A stretch of DNA of 64,000 nt from NCBI GenBank assembly GCA_030063045.1, contig JAQSEB010000001.1, positions 124,001 to 188,000 on the forward strand, in the 5' to 3' direction. The DNA is from Pratylenchus scribneri. Lineage: Eukaryota; Nematoda; Chromadorea; Rhabditida; Pratylenchidae. Below, piece by piece: positions 31,609 through 44,239 of the stretch (positions within the stretch are counted from its first letter, which is position 1; every line of letters starts with the position of its first letter). Made by a program: the position numbers and the translations under genes. Below the pieces are notes generated by a model. The model worked only from the letters and a program-made list of their open reading frames with translations. It was not told the origin of the DNA and searched no databases.

Positions 31609-32995
31609 CTCCAGTATTGCCTATCGGTTCGGAAAGTTGCAGCTGGCCACAAAAGGGAAATAAACGGCTCTGGGAAAAGATAAAATAGTCTGACGAATGG
31701 ACAATCAAAAAACAAAATGTCGTAAATGTAGAGCGCATGTTTTTTTCTATGAATTACTGACAGACGAATGGAAAAAATGGCGAGGCGGGAAAATGGGAGG
31801 CGGGCGAAACGGAGATGACGAAAAGGAGAAAAGGAGGGTGGGGAACGGCTGGCTGGAAGAAAGAAAGGCGGCACCTGATGAAGGAAGCATTATAAAAAGG
31901 GGAGGGAGGTGGGGGTGGATATGATGGGATTTGTGGGAGGATAAATGGAGACGGAGAAGGCGGGGAGAACTGGCTGGAATGGAATGGAAGAAGGAAGTGG
32001 CTGCCACTATTGGTAGGGCTGAACATTGTGAGAAAGTTGGAGGGAATCGGCCTCCACCCTTTTATGTGTGCCCTTTTTGTTCTCCGGCGCCATTCCTGTT
32101 ATTGTTGTTCGGCGGAAATCGATCTCCGCCTTCACATTCCCCTCGGCATTGTTGGATAGACGGAAGTGGCATATTTATTGACAAAAATTCAAAATTGCCA
32201 TCAAAAATTTGAATAATTTATTTAAGGCTTCAATGAATTTGAATGAGCCCAACCGCATCGCGCGCGCGCACGCTCGCCCGCAGCTGAATTGCTGTGCCAT
32301 TTGGGGCCGGGGGTTTTAGACCGATTTGGGGAGAGGACAAATTGACTGGTTTTGGGCGAGGGGAAGGAAGGTCGAATTGGGCGAAATGGATGGACATAAA
32401 TGAGGGGGGATCGATGGACACGAAAATGTGGGGGCAAAGGCAAGCAAAGCAACACTTTTGGGGGACAAACACAATAATGGGCAAAAAGGGGGAATCGGCG
32501 GGCGGGATAATGGGGGGGGGGGGGAGGGGGCACCTGCTTCTGACGACGATTTTGGGAATGGGGGAAGGGCTATTGACCTTCGGTCAGCACCGGAGGGCGG
32601 ATTTGTGTTGAGGCGATTTTGGTTGGTCATCCGCGCACACATTTTGAGTTGTTGGAGAAAGGAAGTTGTTGGGGGAGGGAGGGGAAATGGGTGCGAGGAG
32701 GAGGAAAGGTTACCTGCCTATGGGCTAATTCAAAAAGGCGAAGAAAGGAGCACAGGAAATGAATGTATATTGTATAAGGAGGGGATGGAATAAAGTCCCC
32801 CTCCATTCAATATGCCTTTTGTGGCCATCCTCTTATTGTGTAGCTTTTAGCCATTTTTTGCATTCCTGGGAAGGCTGTACAAAAATTCCTTATAATAAAG
32901 TGGGTGAATGGATAGTTGTTAATGGAATGATGGGAAAATCAAATTATTAATACTGCATACAAAAGTATGCTTTAAAAATGGCAGTCCCTGGGTTT

Positions 32996-33306
32996 GTTCT
33001 TTTGGCCATAACTCAACAAGAAAGCAAACAATTTTGGAAGGCAATATGCCATTTGAAAGCTCGAAATTCCCTTTAAAAAGTGACGTTAGATTTTAGAATT
33101 TTTTTGGAATAAAATTAAACACTATGCAAAAAAGCCGCATTTTTCAAAACATATGAGATTATTCATACTCAAAGGAATGTAACAATTTTAAGAAAATGAA
33201 TTTTATAATAATTTTATAGCTACTTTTTAGAGGGCACTTTAGGCTTTCAAATGGCATATCGCCTTTCAAAATTGGATGCTTCCTTATTGAGATATGACCA
33301 AAAAAG
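32996..33306. repeat. FB1 foldback element
   Basis: Begins GTTCTTTTGGCCATAACTCA and ends TCCTTATTGAGATATGACCA. Well-preserved arms. Confidence 0.88.
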
Positions 33307-35082
33307 CGGCTTATGTATTGAAATGTCCCTTATCTGTCTTCCATTGTGAATTAAATGATTAGGAAACGGTGATTAAAATTAGAATTGCATAAAGGATAAT
33401 ATTATAAAGAAAGTAGAACAAATAAATATATCAATATTCCACCACCAACATTTATTTGAGGGTAATATGGCCTACATATTGTAGACCAAAAATGGAGGCC
33501 GATGATGAGGAAAATGGGGCGATGGAGAATCAGACACAGACAACGACGAACAATTAATCGGTGTGCTTTTTGTGTTTGTTCTCCTCCCCTTTCACATCAG
33601 TGAGACAACAATGAGCCCGATTGGCGGTCTGTGGAATGGGAATTGGGCCAAGGGTGGCTCCAAATATGGACGACACAGACAGCAGGGGGACCAGTCCAAA
33701 TTGGGTCGAGTGTGATTCCCCTCCTTTTCATATACAAATTTGAAGGAGGCGAGGGAAGGGTAAAGGTGGTTGTGGAACGGGCGAGGTAATATGAAATGAG
33801 GCCATGGAATTTTCGGAAAATTGAAGGTGGGGGTGGGAAATTTGGAGGAAATAAATGCCTAAGGAAAATCAAAGGACCAAGGTTGGTTTCAACTTCTTAT
33901 TTACAGCCTTCTGTGGGATGAAAAAGGCGACGTAGAATTGGACAGAATTGTGAGGAATGGATGTTTCCACGTCGTCCACAATCATCCAGCAGAGGCGAGG
34001 CCTCCATTCATTTGTGCGCAAAAGAAGAATATATTATGTGGGGCACAATGGAAGATGTGGGGAAGGTGTGGGGAAAGAATTGCATCGTTGGCTGCTGGTC
34101 GGTGGTTCCTTCATTCACCGGCAGAAACAGCAGACAGCCCACGGAGAATAGGAACAAAATTATTTGGGTGGGTGGGGGGGAGGGGGAGGGGGAGGAGGTG
34201 CGCGGACTGGTTGATGAGATGATTGGCCTGCTCTACTTTTTTTGCGGCCATTTGGGCCTACACCACCGCGCATTTTGGGAAGCTGTCCAGACTGTGAATA
34301 AGGCGCAAGGCTGCTCTAAAAGACTGGACCGGATCAATCCATCAAAAGCAATGTAATGGTTGCAGGCTGCAGGCTAGCATATATGCGCGAGTCTGCTGCA
34401 CTTTTCGCGCACCAATCTCCCCCATGAATGAATGAATGGATGAATGAATTGAATGGAATCGGGGCTGGTCGATGTCCACTAAAAGGGGAACTGGTCCATC
34501 CTCCTCCTATTCTTCTTCTTTTGACTGTGGCTAGCTGGCAGACTGGCTGATGAGTGAGATGTCCTTGCAGCCCCGTGTCCTATTGTGATGTGACGACATT
34601 TTGGGCGACGGTGGCGGCCGCGTGGATCGTCCGTAAAAGAGTCTGATTGGGTGATTTTGGTGTTTGATGATGAGGCAAGAGGATGTACCCCAACAATTGG
34701 GAGGAAGGCAAACATGGAAGAAAGGCGTTGATGCCGTGGAAAAGCCGAGGGAGGTGCGCAGATCTCTGGTCGGCTGGTTGGTTGGTTTTTGGTTGTTTAA
34801 TCAAGTCTGGGAGCAATAGGAAGGGAAAAGCGGAATTGGAGGGGTGGAAAAGTCGATGGATGGAAAAAAGTGGGGATGGAATTGAGGGAAAAAAGGGGAT
34901 AGGTGAGCATTTCATTTAGATCAAATCCAAAAAATTTAATTTAGAACAAATATTTGGCCTTTTTTTTCTTTCCATATTTCAAATTTAATTTCATCCAATT
35001 TTTAATCATTAAATTATGTTTTACCGCATCAAAATCCGAGTAGGAAAAGTTCCACTACCGCATTTCATTATCTGGAGCAATC

Positions 35083-35391
35083 TTTTGGCCATATCTCAAT
35101 AGGGAAGTGATCAATTTTGGAAGGCAATATGCCATTTGAAAGCTTAAAGTGTCCTTTAAAAAGTTGCTTATTAAATTATATGAAATTCATCTTTATAAAA
35201 AAGCTATATGTCTTTAAGTATAATATACTCAAATTTTTGAAGAAAATGTTAATTATGTATTAATCTACTAATTGTTTTAAAATTTCGAAAAATTTTATTA
35301 AGCTACTTTTTAAAGGAGACTTAAAGCTTTCAAATGGCATATCGCCTTCCAAAATTGGTTTGATTCCTTATCTAGCTATGGTCAAAAAATT
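35083..35391. repeat. FB1 foldback element
   Basis: Begins CTTTTGGCCATATCTCAATA and ends CTTATCTAGCTATGGTCAAA. Confidence 0.87.
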
Positions 35392-37289
35392 AGCAATGAT
35401 ATACAATTATCCTTTTTCGATTTCATTTAATTTCAATCATTAAAATTCCAAATTTTCCTCGTCAAAATTCCATGGATAGTTCTTCTAATTTTTCCCACTT
35501 TTAACAATTCATATTCTTTTCTCATTTCCCCTCCTTGGATTCCCTGGAATTTTTGCCTCATCAGGCAAAAAAGTTTCCATTTTCACCGCCTTCACATCCC
35601 CACCCAATCTCGATGAATGAGCATTTGTCGCCTTCTTGGCTATTTGATGGCCAAGTCGGAGTTGCACACAAATTCAAAGGAAGATGGGGAGGAAAAGCAT
35701 TTTTGGGCACACAACAGTGCAGGCAACGGGGGAGGGGGTGGAAGCATCCAAAAGGATGGATTGGATTTGGTCTCGCCACTCTTGCCTTTGGGGGGCCATT
35801 TGGTGTTTAGGCTAAGGAAATGCGGGCTAAAATTACACCTCCTCCTCCTCAGCTCCTTCCCTTTGGGGGAAATGAATGTGTCTTCTCATCGCCAAGGGCA
35901 AAAAGAACAAAGAAGGAAAGAAAATGATTGGATTGAGAAAAAGCATGGATCCGGCTGGCAGGCTGGCAAGGTGGCTAGCTGCCTCTTTCTGTGTAAATCC
36001 GTTTCATTTTCATTTCAAAATCCCTCAAATCCATCCTCAAGCTCATCAAGCACCCCCATCTTCCCTCCCACCTCATTCCTGAGCATATGCCCCCAATCGG
36101 TTGCCTTCTTCCGTGCAGTAATTCTCGCCACTCTCGATTGGCTATCCATCCATCCATTCATTCATTCATTCATTCATTCATTGGCACGTAGGCGGATGTT
36201 TTCACCTCGCCTCCACCCTTCCTCCTGAACAAATCTTCAATGTTAACATTTGCTTCACTTTCCCCCTCTACTTTCTGTTTTCGCCCACAAATCGACTTTC
36301 ATCCACATCGACCTGCCGTGCTTTTCCCATCCTTCCATTCCATTCATTCATTCCATCCAGTCGAGAGTTTGATGAAGGGAAAAGCCGGGAAGCAAGCAAG
36401 AAAGAAGGTAAAAGGGGAAAGCAAAGACAAAGCCCACTGTCAAGAATATCCCTTCCTCATCTTCATCATTGCCCCCCTCCTCCCATTCTTCTATTCCATT
36501 CTTCGACATTTTTCCGTGCTCATGGACCTTTTCTTCCCCCTTTTTTTGGTTTCTCGTCCAGACCAGAGGCTGTTCCTCCCACTCGTTCCCCTCCCCCTTC
36601 AACCAATTGCCAAAACCATATAGACCATTCCGTCTTTTTGCTTCAAGTCCACAAAATTTCCTTTTTGTGAATGGGAAGAACAAGCTTCTTCTTCTGACAT
36701 CGCCAACCAAACCGACCAACCACAATTTTCCCCCACCTCCTCCCCCTTTTGTTCTGCCCTCATTTGTTCCACATCCTTTCAGTGGCAGTCCATTTTAACG
36801 GCTTTTTCCGTCGCCCAAACACATCTGCATTTCAAGGTGCCACTGCCATTTTGTGTCCTCCGGGGCTATTGGTTTCCTTTTCTCCTATTTCCCATGCTTT
36901 TTCGAACACTTCTTCCCATTTATAGGTCTCCAATTCCAGTGGTTTTATTTCACTATTCCCCCTTCTTCATGAGAAAAAGAATATTAAATTTTGTTGGTCT
37001 TTCTTTCATGTTTTAAACCGCAATATTTATTCCATCCATGGCCACTTCATTCCACGTTTTTTTACCCGAAAAACATTTTCCCTTCGGATTCGGATCCAAT
37101 TACGGTCATTAAAATTATTAAAAATGACATTTCATCCCGAAATAATTTAATATTTTTCTTTTTCCCACTCTCATCAATTTGCGCACTATTTCCTCGACAA
37201 AAAAGAAAATAAAAAAATTTTATTTAACATTTTTTTGGAATTAATTAAATTAAATTAATGAATTGAATTTTTGAGGTTTAAAATAAAAA

Positions 37290-38943
37290 ATGCCCGACGG
37301 AAAGGCCCCCCATTTTCCTCAGCAACCTGTGGCCAGACAAAACGACGATGGTTCTTTGGAATTGGAATGCTTTTTGGAGGCAAATCCCATCCCTGACATC
37401 AAATGGTTCTACGAAAATGTGCGTTTTTCTTTCCAAATTCAATTTCCTTAATTGCCTTTTTTTTAGAATGAAGTAAAGCAGCAAGACCGATTCTCTTTCC
37501 GCCTCGACAACAGGGGAACCGACTCATATTCGGCCATTCTCCAAATTAAGGTAGGAAAAATGAACTTTAAATTGAATTATTTTGCCTAATTTGTAAAAGG
37601 ATCTTGCGGACAGCGATGCTGGCGCCTATCGATGTGCCATTGTGAACCCATTTGGCAAAGGGAATGCCAATTTCAATTTGAAACTAACTGGTAAAATCGA
37701 CCAAAAATTAAAATAAAAAATTATAATTTTTAGGCTTCAGTTCGCCCACTTTCATTGAGAAGCCACAAATTTCCTCTCGCGATGATGGCCGTGTCATGAT
37801 TATGGAGTTCAAGGCCAAATCAATCCTAAAGCCCACATTCGTTTGGCAAAAAGGCGATGAGATTGTGGCCGAATCCGACCGTTACAAAATTATTCTGAAA
37901 GAAACCGGCAATCATGAATATTACGCGGCGCTGGAAATTGTTGAGCCAAAGAAGGAGAAAGATGCTGGCCAATTTGTGTGCACAGCAAAAAATGAGTCGG
38001 GCAAATTGACCGCAACATTTTCCGTCAAATTTGAAGGTTTTTTAGAATTCAAAAATTTTTAAAATTAATTTAACAAATTTTTCAGTTCCCCAAGGTGCGC
38101 CAACATTCACGCGGAAACCACAAATTCTGCAGAAAACCTCGGACTCCGGTGACCCGGCAATCGTTTTTGACATTGGCTTCCAAGCGGACCAAAATCCGGA
38201 AGTGATTTGGCTGAATCCAAAGGGCAAAAAGATGAAGGAGTCCAGCCGAATCAAATTTGGCCTTACCCCCGACGGAGGCGCAAACACGTACACGGCCCAA
38301 CTGGAATTGAAGGTTGACATTTGATTTGGGTTTTTGTTCTATTTTTGGCATATTTTGTGCAGAATTACAAGGCAAAAGACAGTGGCACCTACACATGTAA
38401 CATCAAAAATGATGCGGGCGAAGCCAACGTGGAACTGACGCTGAACATTGAAGGTGGGCCATATGGGATATTTGTTTTGGGGGTTTGTTGTGTGCCAAAA
38501 TTCACAAAACTAAGATTTATTTGTTGAATTTGAAGTGGAAAATTCCTCCTCATTTTTTGCTTTATTAACAAACTTAATTATCTTTTTATTTTACCACCAG
38601 ATTTGAAAATTTGTAATTTTTGAAATTTTTTAATTTTGTTATTTTAAATTTTTGATTCTAAAACAAAAAACTGAGAAAATATTATTTTTTTGTTAAATTC
38701 TTGTTAAAAATCTGGCGGTTGATAGATATATAACCGATTAATTACCCAAATAAAATTCGAAAAATGACCAATTAAGCTAAAAAAAATAAATTATATTTTA
38801 TTAAATTGAAAAATTCCCTCTTCCTTTTTTGCTTCATTAACCAAAAATTAAAAATGCAAAATTGATCAAATAATAATAATTAAATTCGTTTGCCATTTTT
38901 TTATTTGCAATTTTCAGGCGATTCCAAAGATGATCAAGATTGA
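37290..38943 (+). CDS. Three-Ig-domain (I-set) intracellular protein, titin/twitchin-like
   Basis: Seven exons (37290-37418, 37467-37550, 37600-37690, 37734-38036, 38086-38312, 38363-38453, 38918-38943) give 316 residues with consistent phases. There are three I-set immunoglobulin folds. Domain 1: [18 protein letters not shown] then [18 protein letters not shown]. Domain 2: [18 protein letters not shown] then [17 protein letters not shown]. Domain 3: [23 protein letters not shown], then [19 protein letters not shown]. There is no signal peptide, so it is more likely a cytoplasmic muscle/cytoskeletal I-set protein than a receptor. It ends in an acidic tail (GDSKDDQD). It could be a short stand-alone relative of the twitchin/UNC-89 class; the exact orthologue is not recognised. 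Confidence 0.9.
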
Positions 38944-39439
38944 TTGAAATGAATGAATCAATTTATGTTGGTTTGCTGTTTTTGATGTGCAAAAATATTG
39001 AAAAGAATTAGCAGTGGATATTCATTTCAAACAAAACAAACACACTTCATATACTCTTTTTTTATTATTATTTTTCTGTGTTTTATCCGTTTTTAAACAT
39101 AATTCTCATTTATTTTTTTTTATTCATATTCCAAAAATGTTGTTTCGGCCATATCCACCCAATTTTGCGTTGTTTCCCACCAAATAATCATATCCCACAA
39201 TTTCATTCAATAAATTTGGCTGCTAAACACAAAAATAATTCACTAATTTGAGGCCGCTTTTTTACTTTTCCGCCCAAAAGACATATCCCCTCCCTTTTCC
39301 CCTCATTTTTTATTATATTTTGGTTATTTTTGATGTGTTTTTTTATTAAAAATTTTATTCGCTTTTTATTTGATTGATTTGAAAATAATAATATTTTTTA
39401 TTGGGTAGTATTTAATTTGCAGAAAAATATCGAAAACGA
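38944..39439. other. 3' flank of the Ig gene
   Basis: AT-rich, T-homopolymer-rich, with AATAAA-like motifs. No coding seen. Confidence 0.5.
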
Positions 39440-39740
39440 AGAAAAGATTAATAACCGGTTTAATGGTTTAAGGGTTTGACCTCGATATTCATAAACAATA
39501 TACTCAATTGGATAAAGCTGGTCAAAACGCATCGAATGGTATATAATTTGGTTATGGTTTGGTCAACAATTAAAGAGTATATTAAACGGTTTAAACCTAT
39601 TTTGGTTTAATGGTTTGTAAGTTAGAATTGGTTAAACCCACGCGAGAATATACTCAAATGATCTTCTCGACTAGATCTGTCAATTGAGTATATATGGTTT
39701 TGGGGTCTAATAGAATAAATTCTAAACAGTTATAAACCGG
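39440..39740. repeat. Rep3 dispersed repeat, copy 1 (+)
   Basis: Contains GGTCAAAACGCATCGAATGG, TATTAAACGGTTTAAACC and TTTTGGTTTAATGGTTTGTA. The same blocks in the same order occur at 46920-47150, and inverted at 40975-41215. No coding. Confidence 0.88.
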
Positions 39741-40204
39741 CTTAATTATTTCTGCAATTTATTTCCCTCTTTTTGATCCTTCCAATTTATAATCAAATTT
39801 TCTTAAAGGTCCATTGGATGCTGGCGACGATGACGAAAGTCAAGCTTGAGTACATTTTTGAATTGATTTTTGATGGAATTGGTTTTGCGAAGAATGAACA
39901 AAAATTTTGCCAAAGAATTGATGAAAATGAATTTTATTTGGATTTTATATTTTTTTAAGACCAAAAAGTGCCCAAAGAGTCATAATTAAATTTGTTTTTT
40001 CCCCTTCCCTAAAATCCATTTGCCTTCTGAATTAATAAAATAAGAACAAATTGGTGGCCTTTCCCCAATCCATCATATATTTTTTCCACTCCGTTATTTA
40101 CAAATTTGACAAATTTTTGATATGATAAAAGTAAAAGAAATGAGAAAAAATATAATTTTATTAATAAAAAACACGGTAGGGGACATTTCAACTTCAGACT
40201 TGGC
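39741..40204. other. Spacer between Rep3 and FB1
   Basis: Short plus-strand frame near 39830-39960 (TKVKLEYIFELIFDGIGFAK) has no family match. AT-rich otherwise. Confidence 0.35.
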
Positions 40205-40515
40205 CGTTCTTTTGGCCATAACTCAACGAGGCAAATTCCAATTTTGGAAGGCGATATATCATTTGAAAGCCCAAGATGTTCTCTACAAAGTGGCTATAAA
40301 ATTTTTGTGAAATTCACCTTTTTTAAATAGTTATTTGCCTTTGAGCGGAGTAAACTTGAATTTTTTGATTGAATGAAGAAAAGCCGCTTATCTTAAAATT
40401 ATTTGCACTTTTTCTAAAAATTAATTAGCCACTCTTTAGAGGACATTTAGGGCTTTCGAATGGCATATCGCCTTCCAAAATTGGCTAATGCCTCACTGAA
40501 TTGTGGCCAAAAGAA
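40205..40515. repeat. FB1 foldback element
   Basis: Begins GTTCTTTTGGCCATAACTCA and ends CACTGAATTGTGGCCAAAAG. Nearly symmetrical ends. Confidence 0.88.
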
Positions 40516-40589
40516 CATTCAGGGTACTGTAGTGGTGATATGAAAATTCTTTTATTATAAAAAAAAGGAATAAATAAAAGAGAATTTAA

Positions 40590-43010
40590 TTATTGATGCC
40601 TTCTATTCCCAGTGCCACCTTCCTTTTCCTTTGCAAATTTGTGTAATTCATTGCGCACTTTCCATCCCATTCCCTCCAATTCTGCCCTCCTTTCCCTTTC
40701 ATTTGTGGCCCTCGTCAAACGTTCCAATGCTTTTTTGGCCGATTCTGACAATCGGTGTTCACGTAAATGAATTTTTCTGCGGGGAAAATTGTCCAATAAT
40801 TTGATTGGATTTTGGGTCACACAAACTTTCGGCGTTCCGTTGACCACGCATTGAATTTGACCAGCTGACGGGCATTCAAATAGGAAACCGCCAACACATG
40901 AATCTTCAAATCAAAAAGGATTTATTGAAATATTTAATTTGCCCGAAAAACACTAATTGCCGAAAATAGACAACAAATTTTATACTCAATCGATAGATGC
41001 TTAAAGATATTATGTTTTAGTTTAACTAATTCTAACTTAGTTTTGAACCATTAAACCAAAAATGGTTTAAACCATTTAATACCCTTTAATTTTGACTAAA
41101 CCATAACAAATTTATATACCATTCAATGCTTCTTGGCCAGCTCTATTCAATTTTGGGTATATGGTTTGTGAATATGGAGGATAAACCCTTAAACCATTAT
41201 AGTTATTGATTCTTTATTCGGCAATTTAAATAGTATCAATTTATTAAAATATTTCACCCACTTCTTCCATTCGCCTCGTTTCACTCGGGATTGATGGATC
41301 CTCCAGCGCTTGTTTGAATACGCCAATCACCGACGGTTTGGCTCCCTTCAAGAAAGGCAATTGATTGGCTGGCTCGAAAAATGGCTACAATAAAATGTGG
41401 ATTAAATTCAATTTGTGCCTCTGACTTGATTATTTAAATCGCGTCCTTCCCCTGTGGCCAATCCATCATCGGCATTTTGCCCTTCCTCATCATCCCTGTC
41501 TTCATATTCCGCCAAAATTCGCTGTTTAATTGGCCTTTTTACTTCCTCCTCTTTCAAATTTTCCTCCTCCTCATCATCATCATCCCTGACTTGATCTGCC
41601 ATGGGGCAAAATATATTTCATTAAAAAAAGGGATTCCCCAAAAAGGACAATTGCGCACCGTCGATTCGATATCTATGCCAATTCTTTTGACCATATCTCA
41701 ACGAGGCTTTAGCCAATCTTTGAAGGCAATACATTATTTAAAAGCCAAATGTACCCTCTATAAAGTGGCCCTTTTTAATTTTTTTTAAATTCAAGCTTTT
41801 GAAAGTGTAACAGGCCCTTGAATGTGTTAATGGATAGACCAGAATTTTTGGAGGAAAATCCACTCATTTTACAAATTGTTTAAATTTTTCAAAAAATATA
41901 GTTAAGCCACTTTTTAAAAGAGATTTATGGCCTTCGAATGACATAATGCCTTCAAAAATTGGTTGCTTCCTTATTGAGATATGGCCAAAAGAATAATCCA
42001 TATATTACTCAATCGGCACTACACAATTGTTATGTTTCGCTCCCTTTCTAACCATTGGAGCGATCTCCGAATTTGCCGATTCCCTGAGGCACTCTTCCGG
42101 GTTGATGTCCATGTCCTACCGCTGGATTCACAATATGTTGTGCGGGGATAGAATGTGGCCAATTGCTATTTTCGACTACAATTTGACGCGGACCCGTTGG
42201 AGGGCCAAATGGAGTTGGTGGCTGGGCCAAAGATGATGGAGGTGGAGCCGAATTCAAAGGAGGATGGGATTGGGGTGGTCGAGTTGGCGGTGGAGGCAAT
42301 GTGGAGGATGGAATTGTTGGTGGCAGTCGATCTTCATTCCTCCTTTCCAACTAATCAAACAAAATGGAGCAATTTATTGTATTGAAACCAGACATTTCAG
42401 TTCTTGGGCAATTCTTTTGGCTATGGCTCAATAAGGAAGTAACCAATTTTGTAAGGCGATATGCCTTTTGAAAACCCTAAACGTCCTCTAAAAAGTGGCT
42501 TGAAAATTTTTTAAAATTTAGTACACCTTATAGAAAAGCGATCTTTCTTTTAAAAATTCGAGTCTATTATACTAAAAGCATGTTACATTTTTTTTAAAAG
42601 CTTGAATTAATAAAATTTAATTTAGGCCACTTTGTAGGGGACATTTTAAGCTTTTGAATGGTATATTGCCTTCCAAAAGTAGCTTTTTTTCTCGCAGAGC
42701 TATGGCCAAAAGAATGGCCCAGATGCTGAAATGACGGTCCTTCAGATACCTCCTCCGCCGTGTCAACCCTTCTGAATTGCTGTGCCGTTGGCGGAGGTGG
42801 CTGTGTCGTTTCGGGTGCCGTAATAAGTTCAGCCACTGTGTTGGTCGTCGTCAATGTGATTTCCCCCTCATTTGGCTGCCCAATTGTCCCTCCAGCCGTT
42901 TTCATTCCCTGCCTTTCCAGCTCTTTGTCGAACATTGCCAAAACTGCTAAAATGTCCTCCGTGATCAACATTTCTTTGTCGCATTTTTTGCCCGGCACAT
43001 ATTCTTTCCT
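40590..43010 (-). CDS. Unrecognised acidic/proline-rich protein with Cys-containing C-terminus
   Basis: Minus-strand exons with consistent phases: 42750 to about 43010, 42053-42350, 41426-41595, 41258-41384, 40590-40903. In order they encode a segment from VPGKKCDKEMLITEDILAVL to a Thr/Pro stretch, then a proline-rich domain (RLPPTIPSSTLPPPPTRPP). Next come a Glu/Asp-rich stretch (DQVRDDDDEEEENLKEEE), a short segment (FKQALEDPSIPSETRRMEEV), and a C-terminus with spaced cysteines (CVGGFLFECPSAGQIQC). The end is a charged helix (ESAKKALERLTRATNERERR). Two introns are FB1 insertions and one holds Rep3. An upstream exon at about 43835-44017 may supply a signal peptide, which would make it secreted. 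No known family is recognised; the N-terminal joins are unsolved. Confidence 0.6.
40975..41215. repeat. Rep3 dispersed repeat, copy 2 (inverted)
   Basis: Reverse-complement relative of the copies at 39440 and 46920: GAACCATTAAACCAAAAATG, AAACCATTTAATACCCTTTA, GACTAAACCATAAC. It lies in the last intron of the acidic/proline-rich gene. Confidence 0.85.
41681..41996. repeat. FB1 foldback element
   Basis: Begins TTCTTTTGACCATATCTCAA and ends CCTTATTGAGATATGGCCAA. Intronic in the acidic/proline-rich gene. Confidence 0.88.
42411..42718. repeat. FB1 foldback element
   Basis: Begins TTCTTTTGGCTATGGCTCAA and ends TCGCAGAGCTATGGCCAAAA. Intronic in the acidic/proline-rich gene. Confidence 0.88.
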
Positions 43011-43246
43011 TTTTTGGTTTTGGAATTATTTGGGAAGGGAAGAGGAAAATGAGAATATTGAGACCATACGGCCCGAATTTCGTCCTGCGCAAAATCGGGT
43101 AATTCATTCAAATTTGAGGGTAGACCACATTGTTTTGCCTGACGATTTTGTTGCTAGATTTTGGGAGAAGGAATTAGTATACTTTTTGATGACGAATTTG
43201 GCGATAGGGGATGTTTCAGTGCCGCCATTTTGGGTATCATAATCAT

Positions 43247-43552
43247 TCTTTTTATCATAGCTCATCAAGGAAAGAGCCAACCCGGGAAGTCGATATAACA
43301 TTTTAAAGTCTAGAATATCCTCAGAAAAGTGGTCTATATATTAAATTTAATGAAATCCAACTTTAAAAGTTATTATGTCTTTGAATGTAATATACTCGAA
43401 TTTTTTGAGGTAAAGCCTCTTTATTTAACAATTTATTCTGTTTTCAAAAAATTAGGAAGGCCACTTTTTAGAGTACATTCAGTCTTTTCGAAAGGTATAT
43501 TGCATTCCCAAAATTGACTTCTTCCTTGTTGAGATATGACCGAAAGAATGGT
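43247..43552. repeat. FB1 foldback element
   Basis: Begins TTCTTTTTATCATAGCTCAT and ends CCTTGTTGAGATATGACCGA. Confidence 0.87.
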
Positions 43553-43834
43553 AGAGATAAGCGATTGGCGGTACTGAAATATGATTAAAGAAAATTTACC
43601 AACTAACCGATGAAAAAGTGAAAGGGATTTGGAGCAAAAGAAGCCAAACAATGGGAAATAATGATTGCTTCATATGATGAAAGGATACTGAACTAAAAGG
43701 TAAAATAATTTTGCTGGATGATTGGCTGATTAATAACATTGGCAAATATTGTTGTTTTATGGCTATAAGCTAAATTATTGTTCAGTTCGTTAATGTGGGA
43801 TTGCAAATGGGAGGATGATTGGCGAGGTGGGAAG

Positions 43835-44017
43835 GATGTTCGCGCGCCCAAGAAAATCATCTTCATCCTCATCATCTGCCATATAATCATCCACGGCCAC
43901 TTCACTCAAATTCAAGGATGCGTCTCCGGCAACAACCGCACATAGAACAGCTTGGATCAAATTATTAAGCCCAACAAAACGGTGTGTGGGAATGATCGGA
44001 GTGGAAAGAGAAGCCAT
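43835..44017 (-). CDS. Signal-peptide-like exon, possible first exon of the 40.6-43 kb gene
   Basis: From ATG 44015-44017 the frame begins MASLSTPIIPTHRFVGLNNL and continues into a hydrophobic core (IQAVLCAVVAGDA), then a strongly acidic run (DYMADDEDEDDFLG). That is the shape of a secreted protein N-terminus. No canonical GT donor was found directly after the acidic run; the next bases are GGGCGCGC. An FB1 element follows downstream. The acidic character matches the gene at 40590-43010, but the join is inferred. Confidence 0.4.
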
Positions 44018-44239
44018 CGCAATCCCACGGGGGCCTAATGAGCAGAGCAAATGATGAACCCAAAGCCCATCACAGCACTAATTAGTTTGGTTTGTCGCTT
44101 GGGAACAACTTTGTGTGAGGATGAAACTTTGATGGGTGGAATAACAAAATTTGATGGGGGCAAATTCCAAAGAAAAGCAGGATTTTGATCGGCAGGCAAA
44201 AATGATGGGCAAATTTAAGTGAATATTTTCCCACATATT

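Larger units (their letters stand above)
30729..37289. other. Gene-poor, compositionally skewed region
   Basis: No conserved protein was found over 6.5 kb. GC content is visibly higher than in the flanks, with strand-asymmetric tracts: purine-rich plus strand around 31.7-32.7 and 33.9-34.9 kb, pyrimidine-rich around 35.5-36.8 kb. Simple runs include 13 G at 32512-32524, a CATT repeat near 36150-36180 and a CG/CA-rich stretch at 32258-32275. Three FB1 copies interrupt it. It could be a large intron or regulatory region. Confidence 0.5.

Noticed and set aside
32222..32793. Overlapping frames around a GC-rich patch
   Set aside because: They depend on poly-G and low-complexity sequence and conflict with each other; no conserved motif.
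40122..41788. Short frames with similar endings (such as AITQRG or TISQRG followed by KAI) at several places
   Set aside because: The similarity comes from the FB1 left arm being translated at each copy. It is a non-coding repeat, not a protein family.
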